Shown here: positions 17,533 through 26,154 of the stretch, piece by piece
Layout of the letters: every line of letters starts with the position of its first letter
Numbering within the stretch: position 1 is the stretch's first letter
Source of the DNA: Nocardia bovistercoris
GTDB taxonomy: Bacteria; Actinomycetota; Actinomycetes; Mycobacteriales; Mycobacteriaceae
Direction of reading: 5' to 3'
DNA length: 64,000 nt
Assembly (NCBI RefSeq): GCF_015674855.1
Contig: NZ_JADMLG010000010.1
Span: 62,001 to 126,000, forward strand
Translations under genes and position numbers: made by a program
The notes under the pieces: model-generated
The model's database searches: none
Told to the model about the DNA's origin: nothing
The model's input: only the letters and a program-made list of their open reading frames with translations

Positions 17533-17559
17533 ATCGGGCGGGTGAGCGATCCGGGTGGA

Positions 17560-18321
17560 TCAGGTCAGTGTGACGCCGCCGTCCACGACCACGGTCTGGC
17601 CCGTCACATAGCTCGCGGCGTCGGAGGTCAACCAGATCGCGCAGGCGGCGAGTTCGTCGGTGTCGCCGGTGCGGCCCAACACGATGCGGGACTTCATGGC
17701 CTCCAGGTAGCCGGGCTGGTAGTGGTCGGTCATCTCGGTTTCGAAGAATCCCGGCGCGATCGCGTTGACCCTGATGCCTTTTCGCGCGCCCCACTGCTGG
17801 GCGAGGTCGCGGGTCAGGCCGATCACGGCGGCCTTGCTCGCGGCGTAGGCGGCCTGCGGCAGACCGGCGGTGGTGATGCCGAGAACGCTGGAGATGTTCA
17901 GGATGGACGATCCCGGCTCCATCACGCGCCCGCAGGCCTGCGCCGCCCAGTACGAGCCGTGCAGATTGACGTCGACGACCTGGCGGAACTGTTCCGGCGT
18001 CTCGCGCGTCGCGGGCACGGCGGTGCCGATGCCAGCGTTGTTGACCAGCACGTCGACGCGGCCGTAATGCGCCATGGCGGTATCGATCATGCGCTGGGCC
18101 TGATCGGGATCGGCGATATCGGTCTCCACGGTGAGCGCCTGTCGGCCCGCGCCTCGGACCAGTTCGGCCGTCTTGTTCAGCTTGTCGAGCCTGCGCGCGG
18201 CCAGCACCAGATCGGCGCCCGCCTCGGCGTAGGCGCGCGCCATGGCCACACCGAGTCCGGAGGACGCGCCGGTGACCACCACGACGCGGCCGTCCATCTT
18301 GAAGCTGTCCAGAATTCCCAT
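17560..18321 (-). CDS. SDR-family oxidoreductase (classical)
   Basis: A 253-residue classical SDR with TGASSGLG, LAARR, VNNAGIG, NISSVLGI and YAASK, and the C-terminal VDGGVTLT. Nothing is missing. GGGAGA precedes the ATG. It follows the acyl-CoA dehydrogenase on the same strand after a 93-base gap and is likely its operon partner. An oxidation of a 3-hydroxyacyl-CoA or a related alcohol would fit, as inference. Confidence 0.88.
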   Translation of the reverse strand: MGILDSFKMDGRVVVVTGASSGLGVAMARAYAEAGADLVLAARRLDKLNKTAELVRGAGRQALTVETDIADPDQAQRMIDTAMAHYGRVDVLVNNAGIGTAVPATRETPEQFRQVVDVNLHGSYWAAQACGRVMEPGSSILNISSVLGITTAGLPQAAYAASKAAVIGLTRDLAQQWGARKGIRVNAIAPGFFETEMTDHYQPGYLEAMKSRIVLGRTGDTDELAACAIWLTSDAASYVTGQTVVVDGGVTLT

Positions 18322-18414
18322 GGGGGTTGTCTCCCTATATCTTTCGCGTCGGGCGACACCGCGCCGCCCGAATACCCGGTTGTCGCCGCGGCGCGTCCGG
18401 GCGAGGTCGGTGGG

Positions 18415-19632
18415 TCACTTCCGACCCGAGGACTCGGCGTCCGCGCGTTTCGCCGCGCCGACACGGCGTTTCGCGATCGCCCACCGGTGCACCTCGGACG
18501 GCCCGTCGTAGATGCGGAACGGGCGGACCTCGCGCGACAGGCGCGCCAGCGGCAGATCCTCGCAGACGCCGCGCGCACCGGCCATCTGCACGCTGCGGTC
18601 GACGATGCGGAAGATGGCTTCGGCGGCGAAGGTTTTCGCGATCGAGGTGGAATCCGAGGCGCGAAGTCCTTCGTCGAGTTCCCAGCAGGCCCGCACCAGC
18701 AACGCGCGGGTGGCCGCGATGTCGATCTCGTTGTCGGCCACCATCTTCTGGATCATGCCGAGATCGCCGAGCCGTTGTCCGAACCCTTCCCGGTGCGCGA
18801 CCAGGTCCACCGCGACATCGTGCGCGCGGCACGCGGCGCCGAGCCACCGCATCACGTGCGTCATCCGCGCGGGCCCCAAACGCACTTGCGCATAGTCGAA
18901 TCCGCGATCGACCTCACCGAGTACGGCCGAATCCGGCACGGTGACATCGGTGAACTCGACCTCGCAGTGCCCGCCGATCATCGCGCGATCCAAGGTGCCG
19001 ATATGGCGACCGACCCGCACGCCGGGCGTGTCGGCGGGGACGAGGAACATGGTCGCCCCGCCCCGCGACCCCGGTTCGCCCGAGGTCCGCGCCATCACGA
19101 TGAAGAAGCCCGCGCCGTCCGCGCCGGTGATGAACCATTTCTGTCCGTCGATGCGCCATTCGCCACCGCTGCGCGCCGCGCGGGTGCGCAGCGCGGAGGG
19201 GTCCGATCCCGCGCCGGGCGCGGGCTCGGTCATGGCGAACGCGGACCGGATGTCGCCCGCGGCCAGTGGCGCGAGGTAGCGGGCCTGTTGCTCGGGCGAG
19301 GCGATGTGGGCGAGTAGGTGCACATTGCCCTCGTCGGGGGCGGCGATGTTCAGTGCCGTCGGGCCGAACAGCGAGTATCCGGCCGCTTCGAAGACGGGCG
19401 CGCGATCGGACATGTTCAGCCCGAGCCCGCCGTATTCGACCGGGGCGTGCGGGGCGAAGACACCCGCCTGCTTCGCGGCTCGCTGCATGCGCACGCGCAG
19501 CGTGTCGCCGCCCGCGGCCGCGATGTCGCCGCCGTGTCGATCCTCGACGGGGAGGATTTCGCCGTGCACGAACTCCCGCGTCCGCTCGATCAGCGCGGTG
19601 ACCTCGGGGGAGTAGGACAGCTCGATCGGCAC
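18415..19632 (-). CDS. Acyl-CoA dehydrogenase, ACAD10/11-like
   Basis: 405 residues with the flavin-binding FAMTEPAPGAGSDPSALRT and WFITGADGAGFFIVMA segments and the C-terminal IYDGPSEVHRWAIAK. The YDG-P-S-EVH ending, with aspartate where many family members have the catalytic YEG glutamate, is characteristic of the ACAD10/11 and FadE2-like branch that handles unusual (for example 4-hydroxy or branched) acyl-CoAs. I used the GTG at 19632 because upstream sequence contains an operator palindrome rather than family sequence. It is divergent from the XRE-TetR hybrid regulator. Confidence 0.86.
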   Translation of the reverse strand: MPIELSYSPEVTALIERTREFVHGEILPVEDRHGGDIAAAGGDTLRVRMQRAAKQAGVFAPHAPVEYGGLGLNMSDRAPVFEAAGYSLFGPTALNIAAPDEGNVHLLAHIASPEQQARYLAPLAAGDIRSAFAMTEPAPGAGSDPSALRTRAARSGGEWRIDGQKWFITGADGAGFFIVMARTSGEPGSRGGATMFLVPADTPGVRVGRHIGTLDRAMIGGHCEVEFTDVTVPDSAVLGEVDRGFDYAQVRLGPARMTHVMRWLGAACRAHDVAVDLVAHREGFGQRLGDLGMIQKMVADNEIDIAATRALLVRACWELDEGLRASDSTSIAKTFAAEAIFRIVDRSVQMAGARGVCEDLPLARLSREVRPFRIYDGPSEVHRWAIAKRRVGAAKRADAESSGRK

Positions 19633-19658
19633 GTCGCCTCGTCTCGTCGAAGTGTGCT

Positions 19659-19678
19659 TACCGAACGATCGCTCGGTA
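19659..19678. promoter_or_regulatory. 20-bp near-perfect palindrome, candidate operator
   Basis: TACCGA-ACGATCGC-TCGGTA is symmetric except for one base pair. It is 27 bases upstream of the acyl-CoA dehydrogenase start and in the promoter region of the divergent XRE-TetR regulator. It has the style of a TetR operator. Confidence 0.65.
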
Positions 19679-19752
19679 CCCGACGAATCTCCCACTCGCG
19701 GTGTTGACAGTCAAGTTCCGAGTGTGAAAACCGAACACGAATTACTTGTATT

Positions 19753-19769
19753 GTTCAGTGTGGCTGAAC
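19753..19769. promoter_or_regulatory. Inverted repeat GTTCAG-N5-CTGAAC
   Basis: Perfect six-base arms in an AT-rich stretch just before the XRE-TetR coding start. It is unlike the 19659-19678 site, so the hybrid regulator may have two kinds of site, matching its two DNA-binding domains. That link is speculative. Confidence 0.45.
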
Positions 19770-19780
19770 ACAATGATCGT

Positions 19781-20686
19781 GTGGAGAATGTTTCGGATTC
19801 CGGCGCCGTGAGATCGAGTCCGGTGACATCGGGCGTGACGGGATCGGGTGCGGCCATCAAGCGGGCGCGCACCGCAGCGGGACTCAGCGTGCGCGCGCTC
19901 GCCGCGCACATGGACCTCAGCCCCGCCACCATCAGCGCGATCGAGAACGGACGCACCGAAGTCACCGTCGCGCGCCTACGCCGCTTCGCCACGGTGCTCG
20001 AGGTCCCCACGGCGCACCTGCTCGCCGAGGGCGGCGCGCCGGTCGATGCGGTGGCACCCGCCGCCGAACCCGAACACGCCGCCGACCTCCCGGACTGGCG
20101 CGACTTCCCGCCCCTCACGCTCGACCCGGTCCTCGCCGCCACGGTCGCGGCGATCGTCGAAACCGGCTACCACGGCACAACCATGCGCTCGGTCGCCGCG
20201 CGCGCCGGACTCAGCGTTCCCGGCATCTACCACCACTACACCGACAAACAGCAGCTCCTGGTACGCATCCTCGACCTGACCATGGACGAACTGCACCTGC
20301 GCGTATCGGCCGCCGCCGACAGCGCGGCCGACAGCGTCGAACGGGTAGCCCGCGTGGTCGAGGCACTCGCCCTGTTCCACACCCACCGCCGCGCGCTCGC
20401 CTTCATCGGCGCGAGCGAGATGCGCAGCCTCACCGCCGCCAACCGCACCCGCATCGCCGATTCCCGCAGCCGCCTGCAACGCGTCCTCGACCACGCCATC
20501 GAGGCCGCGGCCGCCGAAGGCAGGCTGTGTTGCTCCGACCCGCACACCGCGGGCCGCGCCATCGCCACCATGTGCACCTCGATCCCGCAGTGGTTCCGCG
20601 ACGACGGTCCACTCACCCCGGAAGACGTGGCACGCGACTACGCCGGGTTCGCCCTCGCTCTATTGGGAGTCGGCCACCGAGGGTGA
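19781..20686 (+). CDS. Hybrid regulator with XRE and TetR DNA-binding domains
   Basis: About 301 residues. An XRE-type helix-turn-helix comes first (IKRARTAAGLSVRALAAHMD then SPATISAIENGRTEVTVARL), then a 40-residue linker, then a complete TetR unit (VETGYHGTTMRSVAARAGLS then VPGIYHHYTDKQQLL) with a TetR_C-like ligand domain. The start is uncertain: the frame is open from 19652 and has several GTG codons. I took 19781, after the palindrome at 19753-19769. It is divergent from the acyl-CoA dehydrogenase/SDR genes, which it probably controls. Confidence 0.82.
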   Translation: MENVSDSGAVRSSPVTSGVTGSGAAIKRARTAAGLSVRALAAHMDLSPATISAIENGRTEVTVARLRRFATVLEVPTAHLLAEGGAPVDAVAPAAEPEHAADLPDWRDFPPLTLDPVLAATVAAIVETGYHGTTMRSVAARAGLSVPGIYHHYTDKQQLLVRILDLTMDELHLRVSAAADSAADSVERVARVVEALALFHTHRRALAFIGASEMRSLTAANRTRIADSRSRLQRVLDHAIEAAAAEGRLCCSDPHTAGRAIATMCTSIPQWFRDDGPLTPEDVARDYAGFALALLGVGHRG

Positions 20687-20688
20687 TA

Positions 20689-20712
20689 TCGACAGCGCGC
20701 GCGGGCTGTCGA
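20689..20712. terminator. Bidirectional hairpin between convergent genes
   Basis: TCGACAGC and GCTGTCGA pair around an eight-base GC loop, three bases after the XRE-TetR stop and 36 bases beyond the stop of the converging double acyl-CoA dehydrogenase. Confidence 0.5.
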
Positions 20713-20747
20713 GCTGGATCTCCTCGCGCGTCGCCGGATGCGGACGA

Positions 20748-22973
20748 CTACTTCCGCGGGAGTCCGAGAATCATCTGGGCGATGATGTTGAGCTGGATCT
20801 CCTTGGTCCCGCCGCCGATCAACTCGGCGGGCATGGTGAGATACGGCCCGGTGACCGCGGGTTCGGTGGCGGCGGCCATCGCAAGGCGCCCGGTGGTCGC
20901 GAGGGTGGCGCGGAAGGTGCGGCGCAGCAGGATGTTCATCGCGACCTTGGAGACGCTGGAGGCCGCGCCCGCGCCATGCCCGTCGAGCAGCCGCAGGATT
21001 TCGCGCACCCCGAGCGCCTTGATCGCGTTCGCGTAGGCATCGAGTTCGCCGAGCGCGCGCACGGCGTCGTCACGGTCTTCGCCGGAGGCCGTCGCGGCGA
21101 CCGTGCGCACCGCGGCGGCCCGGTCGAGCACGACATATCCGCTGATGGCCGTGCGTTCCTCGGCCATGGTGGCGATGGCGAGATCCCATCCCGCGGTGGG
21201 TTCGCCGATCAGCATGTGGTCGGGCACGAAGACGTCGGTGAGGAACACCTCGTTGAAGTGGGCGTCGCCGTCGACCTGCCGGATCGGGTTGATCTCGATT
21301 CCCGGCGACCGCATGTCGACCACGAAATATCCGATGCCGCGATGCTTGGCCGCCTGCGGATCGGTGCGTGCGAGCAGCGCGCCGTAGTCGGCCCGGTGCG
21401 CCGCCGAGGTCCAGATCTTGTGCCCGTTGATCCGCCAGCCGCCCTCGACGCGTTCGGCGCGCGTGACCAGCGCGGCCAGATCGGAGCCCGCGCCGAGTTC
21501 GCTGAACAGCTGACACCAGGCGAGTTCACCGCGCAGCGTCGGTGTGATCAACTGCTTCGGCTCTTCGGTGGCGGCCCGTCGCAGGGACGGCAGAATCCAT
21601 TCGGCGATGCCGAGTGATGGACGCACCAGGTCCGGGCGTCTGCGGAATTCCTCGTCGATGACGAGTTGGCGCAGTGGCGAGGCATCGATTCCCCACGGCG
21701 CGGGGAACTGCGGTGCGACGAGTCCGGCCGCGGCGATGGTGTCGCGTCGCGCACCGGTCGCGAAGTGCGGGTAGTCGCCCTGGCGGCCGGGTCCGTCGTC
21801 GGTCAGCGCTCGGGCGGCGTCGAGTGTCGCGGCGACGCCCGCGCGGAACTCGGCGTCGGCGTCGCCGATGTCGACGGTGAAGTCCCGCTCGGTCGCGATG
21901 GTGGATTCGCCGAGCCGCCTGGCCCAGCGGCCGGGCGCGCCGATCGATGCGGCCAGCGATGTCGCGCGCCGCCAGTAGAGATGCAGGTCGTGTTCCCAGG
22001 TGAATCCGATGGCGCCGAACATCGTCATGGTGTCGAGTACGAGGTCGGGGCCCGGGATGATCGTGGTCAGCGCCGCGCCCGCCGCGGCGATCCGATGCTG
22101 TTCGAGAGTGTCGCCCGCGGCGCGTACAGCGTCCCAAGCCGCGGCGGTCGCGAGCTCGCTGTCGACGAACAGCAGCGCGGCGCGGTGTTGCAGCGCTTGG
22201 AACGCGCCGATCGGTTTGCCGAACTGTTCGCGGACCCGCAGGTGCGCGGTCGCCGCTTCGACGCACCATCGCGCGATGCCCGCCGCCATCGCCGCCGTCG
22301 CCGCGACCGCGAGATATTCGGCGCGGTCGGCATCGATGCCGTGCCACACGTCGGCGGTGTCGACCGGGTAGTCGGTGAGGGTGATCGTCGCGAGGTCGGT
22401 GAGCAGGTCTGTCCCGTCGACCGGCTCGACCACGCATTCGGGCCGCGCGGTGTCCACGGCGACCCACAACGTCTCTCCGGTGTCGCGCACCGCACCGACC
22501 AGCGCGAACCGGGCCGAGCGAGCACCGGCCACGACCGGGGAGGCGCCGGTGATCGACCACCCCGTGCGCTCCGGTCGCGCGCGCGGGCCCGAAGACCGGG
22601 GTAGCAGCACCGTTGCCGTGGCGCCCCCGGCGAGCTGTTCGAGGAAGACGCGCACGGATGGCGTCGCTTCGGCGAGCAGAGCTATCGCCCCCGCCGTCAT
22701 GGTCGGCAGCAGCGGCCCCGGCAGTCCCGCCTTGCCCGCCGCTTCCAGGACGCAGGCGGCGTCGAGCAGGTCGCCGCCCTGGCCGCCGTAGTGCTCGGGC
22801 AGGTGGACCGCGTGGAACCCGTTGGCCGTCAGCTCCTTCCACCAGGCGGGGAGTTCGCCCGCGGCGAGCCCGGCGAAGGTGTCGCGGGCACCCGACAGCG
22901 GTGCGTACCTGGCGGCGAACTGTTCGACGTAGGTGCCGAGTTCACGTTGTTCGGGGGTCGACGCGATCGTCAC
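20748..22973 (-). CDS. Double acyl-CoA dehydrogenase (FadE34/ChsE3-like fusion)
   Basis: 741 residues, twice the usual size, made of two acyl-CoA dehydrogenase units. The first (about 1-375) ends in the GAIGFTWEHDLHLYWRRA string. The second (about 385-741) has QLFSELGAGSDLAAL, the flavin contact NGHKIWTSAAHRADY and the terminal ELIGGGTKEIQLNIIAQ. Mycobacterial FadE34 (ChsE3), a sterol side-chain enzyme, has the same one-chain layout that replaces an alpha2-beta2 heterotetramer. Start: GTG at 22973 with AAGGA eight bases upstream. The 448-base gap to the divergent Liv-type transporter suggests linked control of uptake and oxidation. Confidence 0.86.
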   Translation of the reverse strand: MTIASTPEQRELGTYVEQFAARYAPLSGARDTFAGLAAGELPAWWKELTANGFHAVHLPEHYGGQGGDLLDAACVLEAAGKAGLPGPLLPTMTAGAIALLAEATPSVRVFLEQLAGGATATVLLPRSSGPRARPERTGWSITGASPVVAGARSARFALVGAVRDTGETLWVAVDTARPECVVEPVDGTDLLTDLATITLTDYPVDTADVWHGIDADRAEYLAVAATAAMAAGIARWCVEAATAHLRVREQFGKPIGAFQALQHRAALLFVDSELATAAAWDAVRAAGDTLEQHRIAAAGAALTTIIPGPDLVLDTMTMFGAIGFTWEHDLHLYWRRATSLAASIGAPGRWARRLGESTIATERDFTVDIGDADAEFRAGVAATLDAARALTDDGPGRQGDYPHFATGARRDTIAAAGLVAPQFPAPWGIDASPLRQLVIDEEFRRRPDLVRPSLGIAEWILPSLRRAATEEPKQLITPTLRGELAWCQLFSELGAGSDLAALVTRAERVEGGWRINGHKIWTSAAHRADYGALLARTDPQAAKHRGIGYFVVDMRSPGIEINPIRQVDGDAHFNEVFLTDVFVPDHMLIGEPTAGWDLAIATMAEERTAISGYVVLDRAAAVRTVAATASGEDRDDAVRALGELDAYANAIKALGVREILRLLDGHGAGAASSVSKVAMNILLRRTFRATLATTGRLAMAAATEPAVTGPYLTMPAELIGGGTKEIQLNIIAQMILGLPRK

Positions 22974-23421
22974 GACAGCTGTCCTTCCTCCGTCGCGGCG
23001 GATGACCAACGCGGTGGCGGCCCCACCGCGTGGACACGAGTACAGACATTAGTCCAACTGTGGCGCGGGTCAAGTATCCGTCGCGTCCGGCATAAGACGT
23101 CGATGCGGATGGCGACGGTGACATCGATATCGCCCGAAGATTGCCCGCACCTGGACTATTGTGCTTACCGTATTGGTTACCGTAGTGTTGCCCAGGTCAC
23201 ACGGAAATGCAGTGGTTTCGACCCGAGGGTCGGCGGGTCAGGCGACGTGCCCGATCGGTGATACCGATTCGGCATGATTCGCCCCCCGGAGCGGAAGTTA
23301 GGCACGCGATGCGATTTGGTACATCGAGATCGGCGACGGCGCGGAACGCGACGAATCTGAGAAAGATCGTCGACCGGAACCCGCACGGCGCATCGGCGGG
23401 CACCCCCGCGGGACGACCGGC
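22974..23421. other. Divergent intergenic region, FadE fusion / Liv transporter
   Basis: No convincing gene. It holds TGGACACGAGTAC at 23030-23042, related to the operators at 2783 and 2941, and a direct repeat of TTACCGTA at 23165-23172 and 23177-23184. An arginine-rich 72-codon frame at 23207-23425 overlaps the transporter start by ATGA but has no protein-like composition. Confidence 0.55.
23165..23184. promoter_or_regulatory. Direct repeat TTACCGTA-N4-TTACCGTA
   Basis: Two identical octamers with a 12-base period, about one helical turn, in the AT-richer part of the divergent gap 240 bases before the transporter. This is a pattern expected for an activator or response-regulator site. Confidence 0.4.
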
Positions 23422-26154
23422 ATGACACAACATATCCAGTTCCTGTTGTTGGGAATCGGAAGCGGTGGCGTATTCGGTGCGCTCGCGATCGCTTTGGTGC
23501 TCACCTACCGCAGTTCGGGGGTGTTGAACTTCGCGACCGGGGCGATCGCGTTGAACTGCGCCTACATCTACGCCTTCCTGCGTAAGGGTGAGTTCGTCGT
23601 CCTGATTCCCGGACTGCCGAAATCCGTCGATATCGGCGGTGACCCCGGGTTCGCCGTCTCGGCCCTGATCGCCGTCGCGCTGTCGGCGCTGTTCGGCCTG
23701 TTCGTCTACGTGGTCGTGTTCCGCCCGCTGCGCAAAGCGCCGCCCATCGCGCGCGCCGTGGCCTCGATCGCGCTGATGATCGTGATGGTCGCCGTCGCCG
23801 CCAAACAGGTCGGCACGAACGCCGTCGGCGTGAAGGCGATCTTCCCGGTCGATATCTGGACCTTCGGCGGTGTCCGGCTTCCGCAGGACCGCGTCTATTT
23901 CGGTATCAGCATCGTGGTGCTGGCCCTGGTCCTCGCCGCGCTCTACAAGTTCACCCGATTCGGCCTGGTGACCCGCGCGACCGCGGAGAGCGAGGAAGGC
24001 GCCTACGTCAGCGGCCTGTCCCCGGACCGGATCGCCGCCTACAACTGGATGATCGGCGCGGCGGTCGCGGGCGCGGCGGGCATCCTCATCTCGCCCATCG
24101 TGCCGCTGAGCCCGACGGGATACTCGCTGTTCATCGTGCCCGCGCTGGCCGCCGCGATCATCGGCCAGTTCTCCTCGGTCGTGGCCGCGGTCTTCGCGGG
24201 TCTGGTGATCGGCATGTTGCAGTCCGAGGCCACCTACCTCTCGCGCACCTACGAATGGCTGCCCTCGAGCGGACTTGTCGAACTGGTTCCGCTGATCGTG
24301 ATCCTGGTGGTGCTGGTCATCCGGGCCAAGCCGCTGCCATCGCGCGGCGCGGTCATCGTCGCCGAACTGGGCAACGCGCCCTATCCGCGCCGAATTCCGC
24401 TGTGGGCGGGCCTGGGCACGGTGGTCACCGCGGTGGTGCTGATCGTGTCCGGAAACGATCTGCGGGTCGCGCTGATCACGACGCTGATCCTCGCCGTGAT
24501 CGGCATATCCCAGGTCGTGGTCACCGGTTACGCGGGTCAGGTGTCGCTGGCGCAGCTCGCGCTCGCGGGCGCCGCCGCCTACATCCTCGGCCCGATCACC
24601 GAGAGCTGGGGCGTTCCTTTCCCGTTCGCGCCCCTGCTCGCGGCGCTGGTGGCGACCGTGCTCGGCGTGGTCGTCGGATTGCCCGCGCTGCGGATTCGCG
24701 GACTCACGGTCGCGGTGGTCACCCTTGCTCTCGCGTACGCGATCGAGGCGCTGTGGTTCCGGAATCTGGATTTCGTGCCGTCGAGCGGTGTGAACATCCC
24801 GGATCCGAAGATCTTCGGGCACAGCATCGGCATCGGTCGCGGCGAGAACTATCCGCGCCTGGAATTCGGGCTGTTCTGTCTCGCGGTGCTGGTCGTGGTC
24901 GGCGTCTCGGTGGCGTATCTGCGGCGCAGCCGCCTGGGCACCCGCATGCTGGCGGTGCGCGCCAACGAACGCTCGGCCGCGGCCTCGGGCGTGGATGTCG
25001 TGCGAACGAAGTTGGCGGCCTTCGCGATCGGAGCGTTCATCGCGGGCATCGGCGGCTGCCTGCTCGCCTATCAGCAGACGAACGTGTCGTTCCAGTCCTT
25101 CACGTCGCTGGCCGGGGTCACCCTGTTCGCGATCGTGTACCTGGCGGGTGTCACCTCGATCTCCGGCGCCGTCCTCAGCGGCGTGCTCGGCGCGGGCGGT
25201 GTCGCGTTCCTGCTGCTGGAGAACGTCAGCGGTAACGCGGGCACCTGGTACCAGGTGATCGTCGGCATCGGGCTCATGATCACCGTGCTGACCAATCCGG
25301 AAGGCATCGTCGCACCCGCGCAACGCGCCCTGGCCCGCGTCGGGCGCAAGACCGCGCCGCGCGCGGGTTCGCAGGTCGCCGCGCCATCGCTCGCCGTCGA
25401 CCACGGCGACGTGCGCCTGGGCGATCCGCTGCTGGTCCTGGACGGCGTGACGGTCCGCTACGGCGGCGTCGTCGCCGTGGACGGGGTGAGTTTCGCGGTG
25501 CCGCAGGGCGCGATCGTCGGCCTGATCGGACCGAACGGCGCGGGCAAGACGACGCTCATCGACGCGATCAGCGGTTCGGTGCGCAATGAGGGCACGGTGT
25601 CGCTCGGCGGGAATGACCTCGGCGACAAGAGCACCCACCGCCGGATCCACGCCGGTCTCGGCCGGACCTTCCAGGCGATCGAGCTGTACGAGGATCTCAG
25701 CGTCCGGGAGAACGTCGTGGTCGGACTGTCCGGTCGCGGGCGCGAGGACGGCGCGGCCACGGCCGAACTCGACGAGATCTTCGACCTGCTCGGCCTCGCC
25801 GAGGTCTGCGACACCCCGGCGGGCGAATTGTCGCAGGGGCAACGGCAATTGGTGTCGATCGCCCGCGCGCTGGCGGGCAAGCCGAAACTGTTGCTGCTCG
25901 ACGAACCGGCGGGCGGCCTCGACACCACCGAAAGTCATTGGCTCGGTGAGCGATTGCTGGCGATCCGCGCCAGCGGCGTGACCATCCTGCTCGTCGAACA
26001 CGATATGAGCCTGGTGCTGCGGATCTGCGACATCGTCGAGGTCCTGAACTTCGGCCGCAGCCTCGCCTCCGGCACGCCCGAGCAGATCCGCGGCGACCGC
26101 GATGTCGCCGAGGCCTACCTCGGCACCATGTACACCGAGGAGGTCGTCGGATGA
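23422..26154 (+). CDS. Liv-type ABC importer: two permeases and ATPase in one chain
   Basis: 910 residues with three full modules. Residues 1-310 are a LivH-like permease (NFATGAIALNCAYIYAF, then FRPLRKAPPIARAVASI). Residues 325-640 are a LivM-like permease (GYAGQVSLAQLALAGAAAY, GLPALRIRGLTVAVVTLA). Residues 665-905 are a LivG-like ATPase with Walker A GPNGAGKTT near 703, signature LSQGQRQ near 802 and LLLLDEPAGGL. These are normally three proteins. With the LivF-like ATPase (ATGA overlap) and the lipoprotein, it forms a complete importer of the branched-chain-amino-acid class, whose members in this group often import aromatic or lipid-derived acids. The ATG has no clear ribosome-binding site. 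Confidence 0.9.
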   Translation: MTQHIQFLLLGIGSGGVFGALAIALVLTYRSSGVLNFATGAIALNCAYIYAFLRKGEFVVLIPGLPKSVDIGGDPGFAVSALIAVALSALFGLFVYVVVFRPLRKAPPIARAVASIALMIVMVAVAAKQVGTNAVGVKAIFPVDIWTFGGVRLPQDRVYFGISIVVLALVLAALYKFTRFGLVTRATAESEEGAYVSGLSPDRIAAYNWMIGAAVAGAAGILISPIVPLSPTGYSLFIVPALAAAIIGQFSSVVAAVFAGLVIGMLQSEATYLSRTYEWLPSSGLVELVPLIVILVVLVIRAKPLPSRGAVIVAELGNAPYPRRIPLWAGLGTVVTAVVLIVSGNDLRVALITTLILAVIGISQVVVTGYAGQVSLAQLALAGAAAYILGPITESWGVPFPFAPLLAALVATVLGVVVGLPALRIRGLTVAVVTLALAYAIEALWFRNLDFVPSSGVNIPDPKIFGHSIGIGRGENYPRLEFGLFCLAVLVVVGVSVAYLRRSRLGTRMLAVRANERSAAASGVDVVRTKLAAFAIGAFIAGIGGCLLAYQQTNVSFQSFTSLAGVTLFAIVYLAGVTSISGAVLSGVLGAGGVAFLLLENVSGNAGTWYQVIVGIGLMITVLTNPEGIVAPAQRALARVGRKTAPRAGSQVAAPSLAVDHGDVRLGDPLLVLDGVTVRYGGVVAVDGVSFAVPQGAIVGLIGPNGAGKTTLIDAISGSVRNEGTVSLGGNDLGDKSTHRRIHAGLGRTFQAIELYEDLSVRENVVVGLSGRGREDGAATAELDEIFDLLGLAEVCDTPAGELSQGQRQLVSIARALAGKPKLLLLDEPAGGLDTTESHWLGERLLAIRASGVTILLVEHDMSLVLRICDIVEVLNFGRSLASGTPEQIRGDRDVAEAYLGTMYTEEVVG

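Noticed and set aside
23207..23425. 72-codon ORF overlapping the transporter start by ATGA
   Set aside because: The overlap is tempting, but the product is arginine-rich without structure, and no ribosome-binding site precedes it.
23197..26001. 934-codon open frame antisense to the Liv fusion
   Set aside because: Asp/His/Arg/Gln-rich composition typical of the complement of a G+C-rich gene. The sense strand has full ABC motifs.
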